Part shown: positions 25,872 through 33,503 of the stretch, one piece after another
How positions within the stretch are numbered: the stretch's first letter is position 1
Layout of the letters: each line of letters begins with the position of its first letter
Assembly: GCA_903970285.1 (NCBI GenBank)
Contig: CAJCHN010000038.1
Location: forward strand, 1-64,000
Reading direction: 5' to 3'
DNA length: 64,000 nucleotides
Source: Rhodanobacteraceae bacterium
GTDB lineage: Bacteria > Acidobacteriota > Terriglobia > Terriglobales > Acidobacteriaceae
The notes under the pieces: model-generated
The model's input: the letters and a program-made list of their open reading frames with translations, nothing else
Told to the model about the DNA's origin: nothing
The model's database searches: none
Position numbers and translations under genes: made by a program

Positions 25872-27220
25872 ACCCGTACCTCCCGCCCTGCCGCATCCCC
25901 AATCATCGCCCCATCCTCAAACACCGCTGCCCCGCGCAAAAACGTCCGCTTCACCCGGCCACGCAACCGCTCCCCGGTATACGGTGAAACTGGATGCCGG
26001 AACCAGAGATCCGAGTCTGTAACAGTCCATGTCTCTTCCGGGGAAAACACCACCAGATCCGCGTCATATCCAGCGGCGATCCGCCCTTTCCGGCCTTCCA
26101 GCTTCGCCAGCCGGGCCGGTTCAGCCGCCATCCAGCGAGCCACATGCTCCAGTCCAAAACCATGTGTAACAGCCCCTGTCCACATCACCGGCAATCCCAG
26201 CGAAAGCGATGCAATCCCGCCCCAGGCGTCGCGGAATGAGCCGCCAACGCACTTCATCGCCGCCGGGCACGGAGAATGATCGCTCGCCACCAGGTCGATC
26301 GTTCCCTCCCGCAAACCTTGCCAAAGCCGCTCGCGGTTGGCGGCCGAGCGGATCGGGGGAGCGCACTTCTTCAGCGTCTCCCCATCGCGAATCTCTTCCG
26401 CGGCAAAGTAAAGATAGTGCGGGCACGTCTCCACCGTCAGCTTCAGGCCCTCGGCCTTGGCCGCCTGCAGCATCGGCAGCGCCTTTCCGCTCGCCAGATG
26501 CACGATGTGCACATGACACCCGAATTCACGGCACAGCCGGATCATCTTTTCGATCGCCTGCAACTCCGCCGCGTCCGGCCGCGACGCCAGATAGGTGCTG
26601 TAGGCGCGCAAGTCCGCATCTCCCAGTCCCGCAGCCGCCGCCTCGCAGGGCCCCGCCAGCTCCGCATGTACCAGCAGCGGAAGCCCCGTACGCGCGATCA
26701 CCGGCATCGCCCGGCGCAGCTCCGCCTCGTCAATCAGCCCGAACCCGTCACAGCCCGGATAGATCAGGAAGCACTTGTACCCGGGCACGCCAGCCCGCGC
26801 CAGCGCCTCCAGCTCGCCGGAGTTGCCGTGGCCGCCGGAGCCAACCGCTCCGCCCCACGCCCGCCAGTCGACTCTGCATTGGCCCGCCGCAGCCGCCCGC
26901 TTCCAATCGAGCGCCGCCACGTTTGTCGTCTCCGGCAGGCAGTTCAGCGGCATGTCGACGATCGTCGTCACGCCCCCTGCCGCCGCCGCCTGCGTGCCCG
27001 TCGCGAAACCCTCCCACTCCGTCCGCCCGGGTTCATTCAGATGCACGTGGGTGTCAACCAGGCCCGGCAGCAGAGCATCCGCGCCGCAGTCCACGACCGT
27101 CGCTCCGGACGGGGACTCCTCCGCAATCGCCACGATCTTTCCACCGCTTACCAGGACGCACGCCGCCCGCACCCCATCCGCAAACACCACGCGCTGCGAA
27201 ACGAAGGCAGTTAAGCTCAT
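25868..27220 (-). CDS. allB: Allantoinase
   Basis: The 450-residue amidohydrolase opens the hydantoin ring of allantoin to allantoate. It has the metal motif DTHVHLNEPGR, the carboxylated Lys in GYKCFLIY, metal His in LLVHAE and HIVHLAS, and the Asp in LVASDHSPC. The order fits AllB rather than dihydropyrimidinase. A gap of only 40 bases separates it from the VKOR-like gene upstream, so the promoter may be there or further up. It is the first enzyme gene of the purine operon in transcription order. Confidence 0.9.
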   Translation of the reverse strand: MSLTAFVSQRVVFADGVRAACVLVSGGKIVAIAEESPSGATVVDCGADALLPGLVDTHVHLNEPGRTEWEGFATGTQAAAAGGVTTIVDMPLNCLPETTNVAALDWKRAAAAGQCRVDWRAWGGAVGSGGHGNSGELEALARAGVPGYKCFLIYPGCDGFGLIDEAELRRAMPVIARTGLPLLVHAELAGPCEAAAAGLGDADLRAYSTYLASRPDAAELQAIEKMIRLCREFGCHVHIVHLASGKALPMLQAAKAEGLKLTVETCPHYLYFAAEEIRDGETLKKCAPPIRSAANRERLWQGLREGTIDLVASDHSPCPAAMKCVGGSFRDAWGGIASLSLGLPVMWTGAVTHGFGLEHVARWMAAEPARLAKLEGRKGRIAAGYDADLVVFSPEETWTVTDSDLWFRHPVSPYTGERLRGRVKRTFLRGAAVFEDGAMIGDAAGREVRV

Positions 27221-27260
27221 GGGGCTAACTGTAACGTACCCGCGGCGACGGCAGGATTGT

Positions 27261-27725
27261 TCAGCCCGCCACCGCTGTCTCCACCCGTACCTCTTCCAGT
27301 TCCGCTCCTGCCGTCCCCGCGACCACGCCTCGTCCCGCCCACACCATCGCCGCCGTGCACAACGCCGTTCCCGTACACCACGAACAGATCCTGCCGAAGC
27401 TCACCACCTGCCGCACCACGTTGAAGCTGGCCATCGAGCCGTCCGCCAGCAGCTTCGCCGCCAGCAGCTTCCGCGCACTGGCGTGGTTCCGCGCGGCTAT
27501 GGCCAGCCCCAGCGTCACCCCGTAGCTGCCGATGCCCAGCAGCCCGTCAGGAATGCCCAGAGGGTGCGCCGTCTTCGAGCCGGTAATCTCGTCCGAAGCA
27601 AACCATCGCCCGGGAGGATCGGGCAGATGGTCCACCGCGCCAAGCTGATGCGCCGCCACCACGGCCAGCGTTGCCAGCGCCCCCACGTTGGCCGCAATCA
27701 AGGCTCTCCGCTTCGCTTCGGTCAT
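27261..27725 (-). CDS. VKOR-family membrane protein lacking the loop cysteines
   Basis: The 154-residue protein resembles the vitamin K epoxide reductase family. It has four probable membrane helices, the conserved GIPDGLLGIGSYG region, and the active-site CSWC in RICSWCTGTAL. The cysteine pair that normally lies in the loop before GIP is absent (the region reads FASDEITGSKTAHPLGIP), so the usual electron relay to a partner such as DsbA is missing. The start overlaps the dehydrogenase stop (ATGA). A quinone-linked thiol role is a family guess and may not apply. Confidence 0.72.
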   Translation of the reverse strand: MTEAKRRALIAANVGALATLAVVAAHQLGAVDHLPDPPGRWFASDEITGSKTAHPLGIPDGLLGIGSYGVTLGLAIAARNHASARKLLAAKLLADGSMASFNVVRQVVSFGRICSWCTGTALCTAAMVWAGRGVVAGTAGAELEEVRVETAVAG

Positions 27726-28726
27726 GCCGCCTTCTTTCGCAGCAGCACTGCGGCCACGCCCGCCACAGCTAACGCTCCCACCGCAAACCACTCACGATGC
27801 AGCGACACGAACACCTCCGCACTCGTCCGCGCCGAGCGGTCGTCGAACTTCCCGCGCGCACTGTGCACCCCCGGCACATAGGAGTAAAGATCGTTGGGCG
27901 CATTCTCATCCCGCGGTTCATTCTGAATCTGCTGCGATTTGTATCCGGTCTTCCCGAGATATCGGTCGAGAAGCCCGGGAATGATCTTCTGCCCGACGAT
28001 CGCTGCCACCGTCGGCGTTCCCACCCAGTACTCGCGGCGAGGCTTGCGAGCCATCCCGGCCGCGACCACCACCTGCGCCGCGACCTCCGGCTCGAAGATC
28101 GGAGGCACCGGCTGGGTGTTGTGCGGCATCCGGTTCTTCACCCAGTCGAACTGCGTCGTGTTCATGGCCGGCATCTGCACCACCGTCACGTTCACCTTGC
28201 TCTTGTCGTGGTGCAGTTCGCAGCGAAGCGAATCCGTAAACCCGTTGATCGCATGCTTGCATGCGCAGTAAGCCGATTGCAGCGGAATTGACCGGTAAGC
28301 CAGCGCCGACCCAATCTGGATGATGGTTCCCTTGTCGCGCGGCAACATACGCTTCAGCGCGGCAAGCGTACCGTGGACAAAGCCCAGGTAAAGCACGTCC
28401 GTTACCCGCTTGTAGTCGGCCGGCTCCATCTCCTTCACCGGCGAGAACACGCTCACCATCGCGTCATTCACCCACACGTCGATCGGACCCAGCTTCTCCT
28501 CGATCTCGCCCGCAGCCCGGTCCACCGCCACGGCGTCTGAGACATCGGTCGGCACAAAGATCGCGCGCCCGCCAAGCTCTTCGCACTCCCGCTGCGCCGC
28601 CGCCAGCGCTTCCGGATTGCGAGCGATCAAACCGACGCTCGCCCCCTGCTTCGCATACGCATGTGCGATCGCACGTCCCAGCCCAGCGGACGCCCCCGTG
28701 ACCGCCACCACCAACCTCTCGCTCAT
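27722..28726 (-). CDS. Short-chain dehydrogenase/reductase with C-terminal membrane helix
   Basis: The 334-residue protein has the Rossmann motif TGASAGLG at the N-terminus, a DV/ND region, Ser in IQIGSALAY and the active-site YCACK, so it is a classical SDR with NAD(P). After about residue 250 it has an extension ending in a hydrophobic helix (FAVGALAVAGVAAVLLRKKAA), which probably tethers it to the membrane. The substrate is unknown. It is coupled by ATGA to the VKOR-like gene. Confidence 0.85.
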   Translation of the reverse strand: MSERLVVAVTGASAGLGRAIAHAYAKQGASVGLIARNPEALAAAQRECEELGGRAIFVPTDVSDAVAVDRAAGEIEEKLGPIDVWVNDAMVSVFSPVKEMEPADYKRVTDVLYLGFVHGTLAALKRMLPRDKGTIIQIGSALAYRSIPLQSAYCACKHAINGFTDSLRCELHHDKSKVNVTVVQMPAMNTTQFDWVKNRMPHNTQPVPPIFEPEVAAQVVVAAGMARKPRREYWVGTPTVAAIVGQKIIPGLLDRYLGKTGYKSQQIQNEPRDENAPNDLYSYVPGVHSARGKFDDRSARTSAEVFVSLHREWFAVGALAVAGVAAVLLRKKAA

Positions 28727-28910
28727 ACATCCCCCAAGGCAAACCCCACAGACAGCAGTTGACCTGCTGGCTAAGAGTCTCCGCCACGCTCCGCAAGATG
28801 CCTCTTGCCCGCGAAAGCCGTGGTTTGGCCACTTGCCGGCTCTTGCGCCGGGATCGTGATGAGCAGGAGCAGTCCGGCCGCGCCAACCCCAGCTATACTC
28901 AGGGAATACC

Positions 28911-28977
28911 AGATCCTTCAGGCAAGAACAGATCCTTCAGGCAAGAACAGATCACTCAGGAAAGCCCAGATCGCCCC
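28911..28977. repeat. Three and a half tandem copies of a 19-bp repeat
   Basis: AGATCCTTCAGGCAAGAAC occurs at 28911-28929 and 28930-28948, with a diverged third copy at 28949-28967 and a partial fourth. It lies in the 374-bp gap upstream of yggX; no gene is seen in that gap. Confidence 0.85.
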
Positions 28978-29100
28978 GGCCCGTTGCACGACAATTGATG
29001 CAAGCACTCTGCGGGGTTAGACCATATCTGCCCTGTTTTGAATACTTTGCATCATTCTTTCGGGGGTGGGGGAGCAAGTGTACAAAGGAGACAAGTCGCG

Positions 29101-29379
29101 ATGCCGCACATGGTGTTTTGCAGCAAGTACAAAGCCGAGATGGAAGGTCTTGATGAGCCCCCGTTCGATTCCGACTTCGGCCAGAAGATTTACAAGAACG
29201 TCTCCAAGAAGGCCTGGGGAGAATGGGTCGAGCGCCAGAAGATGCTCCTCAACGAGTACCGCCTGCAGCCCTGGACCCGCGAAGCACAGGAGTTCCTGGT
29301 CGAGCAGATGAACGGCTTCTTCTTCGCCGAGGGCGAGGGTGGCGCCCTGCCCAAGGAGTACGTCGCGCCCAGCCACTGA
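29101..29379 (+). CDS. yggX: Fe(2+)-trafficking protein YggX
   Basis: The 92-residue protein matches the small YggX family, which protects Fe-S clusters and moves iron under oxidative stress. Typical blocks are MVFCSKYKAEMEGLDEPPF, GQKIYKNVSKKAWGEW and MLLNEYRL. The single family Cys near the start (Cys7) is present. An AAAGGAG ribosome site lies about 11 bases before the ATG at 29101. It is monocistronic and followed by tRNA-Pro. Confidence 0.92.
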   Translation: MPHMVFCSKYKAEMEGLDEPPFDSDFGQKIYKNVSKKAWGEWVERQKMLLNEYRLQPWTREAQEFLVEQMNGFFFAEGEGGALPKEYVAPSH

Positions 29380-29433
29380 TGTACACTGAGGAGACCCCGC
29401 AGCCGTGCGCCCGCATGGCTGCCCTAACACAGT

Positions 29434-29510
29434 CGGGACGTGGCTCAGCCTGGTAGAGCGCACCCTTGGGGTGGGTGAGGTCGCTAGTTCGAATCTAGTC
29501 GTCCCGACCA
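29434..29510 (+). tRNA. tRNA-Pro (anticodon GGG)
   Basis: A complete 77-base cloverleaf starts CGGGACG and ends CGTCCCG-A-CCA with CCA encoded. The anticodon arm reads CACCC-TTGGGGT-GGGTG, giving GGG at 29467-29469, and the T arm contains TTCGAAT. A T run follows. Confidence 0.95.
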
Positions 29511-29694
29511 TTTTTCCTCCACTCAGACGTTTCACATTCCTGCAATCGCGCCGGCCGGGTTTCCTGTGGCGGGGGCGGTAACGGCAGCAGCCGACAAACG
29601 GCTGAATCCAATTCCTCTTGCCAGTGGTTCGTCGTACCCTGAATGAGGAAATACCTGGGCATTTTCCGACTTTTACATCGGCCAAGGAGCCAAC

Positions 29695-30561
29695 ATGAAG
29701 ACTCCGCAGGCGCTCGCCGCCCTCCCTCTTGTCGCACTCCTCCCCGCAGCCCGCGCAATAGCTCAGGCTGTCGCCCCCAGCGGGCCCGCCGAAGCCACCT
29801 ACAGCTCCTCCAATGCGCCCGCGGCCGAGCGGGACTCCGCGCCGGGTCCAGCATCGTTCCCCGCCGCTGAAGACGCACTGGCGAATCGTCTGGTCGATGC
29901 CGTGTACCGGCCCTTTCACGCCTATGCCCTCGGCTTCCGCATCGGCGATGGCGGCATCGGCGGCGAGATCGCCACACCGCTGACACAGCATCTCGTGCTG
30001 CGCGGCGGCGCCCAGGCCTTCACCTATTCAACGACGTTCACCACCAACGGACTCAACGCCGATGGCACCCTTAAACTTGGCGACGGCTTTATCTCCGTCG
30101 ACTTCTTCCCGTTTCGCAGTGGCTTTCATCTCTCGCCCGGAATTACCGTTCACAACGGGAACAACGTCGCCGCGCATCTCGGTGTGCCGCCCGGCGCCAC
30201 GTTCACGCTGAACAATGTCGACTACACCAGCGAGACGTCCGATCCGATCACCGGAGACGCCAGTCTGAAGTTCGGCAACAAGGTCGCCCCCCGGCTTACG
30301 GTTGGTTTCGGCAACCTGTTTTCCCGCTCCGGCGGACACTTCAGCTTCCCGGCGGAGATCGGCTTCGAGTACATCTCGACCCCGACCGTGGCATTGAACC
30401 TGTCCGGCTCAGCGTGCAGTTCCGATGGATGCGGAAGCATCAACAGCCCGGAAAACCAGGCGAACATCGCGGCACAGCAGCAGATCCTTGCCAACGATAT
30501 CGCTCCCCTGCGCTTCTTTCCCATCCTGTCGTTTGGGGTCGCGTATCGCTTCGGCCACTAA
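29695..30561 (+). CDS. Outer-membrane beta-barrel-like protein
   Basis: The 288-residue protein starts with a signal peptide (to about residue 24, ...RAIAQA). After a Pro/Ala-rich stretch it shows alternating hydrophobic/polar strands (for example LGFRIGDGGIGGEIATPL, FISVDFFPFRSGFHLSPGI) and ends FGVAYRFGH, consistent with an outer-membrane barrel. I do not recognise a specific family. ATG at 29695 has AGGAG 7-10 bases upstream. No operon partner is evident. Confidence 0.7.
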   Translation: MKTPQALAALPLVALLPAARAIAQAVAPSGPAEATYSSSNAPAAERDSAPGPASFPAAEDALANRLVDAVYRPFHAYALGFRIGDGGIGGEIATPLTQHLVLRGGAQAFTYSTTFTTNGLNADGTLKLGDGFISVDFFPFRSGFHLSPGITVHNGNNVAAHLGVPPGATFTLNNVDYTSETSDPITGDASLKFGNKVAPRLTVGFGNLFSRSGGHFSFPAEIGFEYISTPTVALNLSGSACSSDGCGSINSPENQANIAAQQQILANDIAPLRFFPILSFGVAYRFGH

Positions 30562-30625
30562 GGCCGGACTGCGTTCCAGAAGGCCGGCTACCTTCCCTCT
30601 GTTCGCGATTTCGGCTTTGGGTAGA

Positions 30626-31885
30626 ATGAGGCACCTGCACATGTTCTCCCATCGTCGTCTCCAATTCATCCTGCTCGCCAACATGGGACTTCTGGTCGCG
30701 CCGGCTGCGACGGCAGCCGAACCGCGCACCGCACGAGACCCGGAGCCGGAGGTGATCCACACCGCGTCCGGCACCACCGAGGTCGGAACACTGGACACAG
30801 TGCCCTACCGGATCGATATCCCTCCCGCCTGGAATCACGGTCTGGTGGTGTACTTCCATGGCTATTCCGAGGGTCCTTACACGTACCGGGCCTCCGCGCT
30901 GATGAACGAGCAAACGCTGCCCCTGTTTGATCGCGGGTATGCCGTCATTCAATCGGGCTATTCGACCACCGGATGGGCCCTGGCTGAGGCGTATCCGGAG
31001 ACCGAGCAGCTGCGCCAGTACTTCATCCGCCGCTACGCCCAGCCGATCCTGGGAAAGTCCGCGAAGAAGGATGGAAGCATCGAGACGATTGTCGCCGGCG
31101 GATCGATGGGCGGGGCACTGGTGACGGCCGTGCTTGAGCTGAATCCAAAGCCTTATGCGGGCGGCCTCGATCTGTGCGGCTCAGTCGGCCCTACCGACCT
31201 CGCATTCCAGCGTCGCTTCGCGTGGCGCGCCGCGTTCGACTTCTACTTCCCGGGCGTGCTGCCCCCGCTCGATCCCGTTCCGGCGGACTTCCAGGAATCC
31301 CGCATGCTCCGCCACCGTGCCGAGGATGCGCTGCACGCCAATCCCGCCGGCGCAGCAGCCATGCGCAACCTGACCGGCCTGCATACCGACCACGAGGTTG
31401 CCGACGACATGGTCTACTTCACCTACGTTGTGGCCGACATGCAACGGCGGTCGCACGGCAATCCGTTCGATAACCGCAACTTTCTGTATACCGGCTCCGA
31501 TCCGAGCAGTTCGGCGTCGGATAACGCGCTCAACGATGGCGTTCGCCGTTATGCTGCGGACCCCCGCGCGCGGCAGTATCTGCTGCACCATTACACGCCG
31601 AACGGCCAGTTGCACCACCCCATGCTTGCCCTGCACACAACCTACGATCCGCGTATTCCTGCCGGCACGCTTTCGGTGTACGCAGAGCAGGTCGCCATCG
31701 CCGGCTACTCCGACAACCTGGTACAGCAGTATGTGCGTCGCGATGGTCACTGCACGTTTACCCAGGACGAGATCGGGCGCACCTTCGACGAACTCCTGCA
31801 GTGGATTCACACCGGTCGCCGGCCCATTCCGGGAGATCTTCCTGCCGCCAGCAGACCAGGCGAAGCGCTTCCAGGCTCACACTAG
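30626..31885 (+). CDS. Exported alpha/beta hydrolase
   Basis: The 419-residue protein has a signal peptide (hydrophobic FILLANMGLLVAPAATA) and an alpha/beta-hydrolase fold: oxyanion region VVYFHGYSEGP, nucleophile elbow GGSMGG, and a late Asp/His pair with the His in RRDGHCTF. It is probably a secreted esterase or peptidase of unknown substrate. The ATG at 30626 (or 30641) begins the signal sequence; the frame extends further upstream but that part overlaps the preceding gene. Confidence 0.78.
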   Translation: MRHLHMFSHRRLQFILLANMGLLVAPAATAAEPRTARDPEPEVIHTASGTTEVGTLDTVPYRIDIPPAWNHGLVVYFHGYSEGPYTYRASALMNEQTLPLFDRGYAVIQSGYSTTGWALAEAYPETEQLRQYFIRRYAQPILGKSAKKDGSIETIVAGGSMGGALVTAVLELNPKPYAGGLDLCGSVGPTDLAFQRRFAWRAAFDFYFPGVLPPLDPVPADFQESRMLRHRAEDALHANPAGAAAMRNLTGLHTDHEVADDMVYFTYVVADMQRRSHGNPFDNRNFLYTGSDPSSSASDNALNDGVRRYAADPRARQYLLHHYTPNGQLHHPMLALHTTYDPRIPAGTLSVYAEQVAIAGYSDNLVQQYVRRDGHCTFTQDEIGRTFDELLQWIHTGRRPIPGDLPAASRPGEALPGSH

Positions 31886-31943
31886 TATCCCAAGTCAGAA
31901 GTTCATTGCATTTTCTTAAGGCCGAGTGCCGGCGGCATCGCAG

Positions 31944-31961
31944 CCTGGGGGCAGCCCCAGG
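31944..31961. terminator. Hairpin between convergent hydrolase and phosphatase genes
   Basis: CCTGGGG and CCCCAGG form a 7-bp stem with a 4-base loop in the 165-bp convergent gap. No T run follows, so terminator function is uncertain. Confidence 0.4.
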
Positions 31962-32050
31962 AACGGTTTGGCGACCAGTTTGAGGGCTGAAGCCCGACAC
32001 AATCAAGGCATGAACTTCATACCATACCAGCTGGAGAAGAGGGCTTCCAG

Positions 32051-33313
32051 CTAGTGGATGCGAAGCGCGACGATCGTCATATCGTCGTACTGCTCGGCGC
32101 CACCGGCGAATCGGTCGGCGGCGCGGCAGAGCGTCTCCGGCAGGTAAGCGAGCGCTTCGCCAGCGTGTTCGACCAGCGTACGTTCGGCTGCAGGCTCATC
32201 CCAGAACTCTTCCGCCTGGTTGCGCGCTTCCACAATGCCATCGGAGACGAGCACCAGCGTATCCCCGGCCGCGAGCGGCACGGTGAAGTGTTCCCAAGTG
32301 ACGCCGGGCATGATGCCGACCGGCATCCCGGATTCGGCGAGCCGCGTCAGGGTTCCGTCGGCGTGCACCAGGAACGGCGGCACGTCGCCGCCGTTCACGT
32401 ACGTGAGCTTGCGCCGGTCGGCCGAGATGATGCCGACGAACAAGGTGGAATAGCGCTCGGCGGTGGAGCTTCCGTAGAGAGTCTGGTTCAGGTCAGCCAT
32501 CACGGACGAGAGATCCCGGGTGCAGCTTTGTAGCAGGCTGCGCAGCAGGGTTTGAATACTGGCCATCATGACCGCTGCCGGGATCCCCTTGCCGGCAACG
32601 TCACCGAGGGTGAAGGCGAACTGTCCGTCGTCGAGGGGCAGCAGGTCGTAGTAGTCGCCGCCAATGGAGTGTGCAGGCCGGCAGAAGCCCACGCAATCGA
32701 GTCCGGAGACGACCGGGCACTGCGGCAGCAGACGCGCCTGCACCTCGCGGGCGAGCGCAAGCTCGTGCATGGTAAGGCGGGAACGCTCGGCCTCCTGGCG
32801 GAGCCGCTCGGTGTCGATGGCCGAGGCGGCGAACTGGGCGAGCAGCCCGAGCAGGCCGGCATCGGTTTCGGTGAAGCCGGTCGGCTTGTTGAGCAACTGC
32901 ATGGCCCCGATCACCCGGCCTTCGGCTCGCATCGGCACGCAAAGCACCTGGCGGGTACGATAGCCGCTCTTCTGGTCGATGGTGCGAAGCAGGCGCGGAT
33001 CATTCTCCGCGTCGTTGACCAGGAAGACCTGATCCTCCTGGACGCAGCGGCCGACCAGACCAGCACCCACCGGCACGCGGATGGTTTCGATGCCGTGGGC
33101 GAGGCGTGTCCACATCTGCTGCGACGCTTCGTCGATCAGCCACAGACTGCAGCGATCCGCCCCGGCAAGATCACGGGCGAAGTCGGCGTTCAGACGCACC
33201 AGCTCATCGATCTGCTGCTCGCGGCTGATGCGTGCCGCGTGCTCGAAGATAGAGCGGATGAGAAGGTCGTCTTTGCCCGATTCGGCGACCAGAGGCGGTG
33301 TGGCGGAGCTCAT
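32051..33313 (-). CDS. GAF-domain PP2C (SpoIIE/RsbU-type) serine phosphatase
   Basis: The 420-residue signalling protein has a GAF domain (about 20-175, with CSLWLIDEASQ and VPVGAGLVGRCV) and a short coiled linker, then a PPM phosphatase domain from about 200: GGDYYDLLPLDDG and GDVAGKGIPAAVMMA hold the metal Asps, and SDGIVEARN and YDDMTIVAL close the site. Such proteins control anti-sigma factor antagonists. No partner gene (STAS, RsbW-like) lies nearby. The gene is monocistronic. Confidence 0.9.
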   Translation of the reverse strand: MSSATPPLVAESGKDDLLIRSIFEHAARISREQQIDELVRLNADFARDLAGADRCSLWLIDEASQQMWTRLAHGIETIRVPVGAGLVGRCVQEDQVFLVNDAENDPRLLRTIDQKSGYRTRQVLCVPMRAEGRVIGAMQLLNKPTGFTETDAGLLGLLAQFAASAIDTERLRQEAERSRLTMHELALAREVQARLLPQCPVVSGLDCVGFCRPAHSIGGDYYDLLPLDDGQFAFTLGDVAGKGIPAAVMMASIQTLLRSLLQSCTRDLSSVMADLNQTLYGSSTAERYSTLFVGIISADRRKLTYVNGGDVPPFLVHADGTLTRLAESGMPVGIMPGVTWEHFTVPLAAGDTLVLVSDGIVEARNQAEEFWDEPAAERTLVEHAGEALAYLPETLCRAADRFAGGAEQYDDMTIVALRIH

Positions 33314-33503
33314 CGTTGAACCTGTGACCCCATTGGCGGAGCGTGCTGTGCAAGGCGACCCACCGCTCCAGCGCGGAGAGTGAGGCGCGGTCTGGAGGAG
33401 TGTTTACGGTGGAGCACAAAGTTGCGGATGCCAACAAAAGCATACACGCAGACTCGTCCTGCAACCGCAGGGCTGCGCCGATGGTCCCGAGGTGGCTCGG
33501 CTT

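Noticed and set aside
28911-28977. Tandem repeat considered as a small CRISPR array
   Set aside because: The copies are directly adjacent with no spacers, only about three, and no cas genes are nearby.
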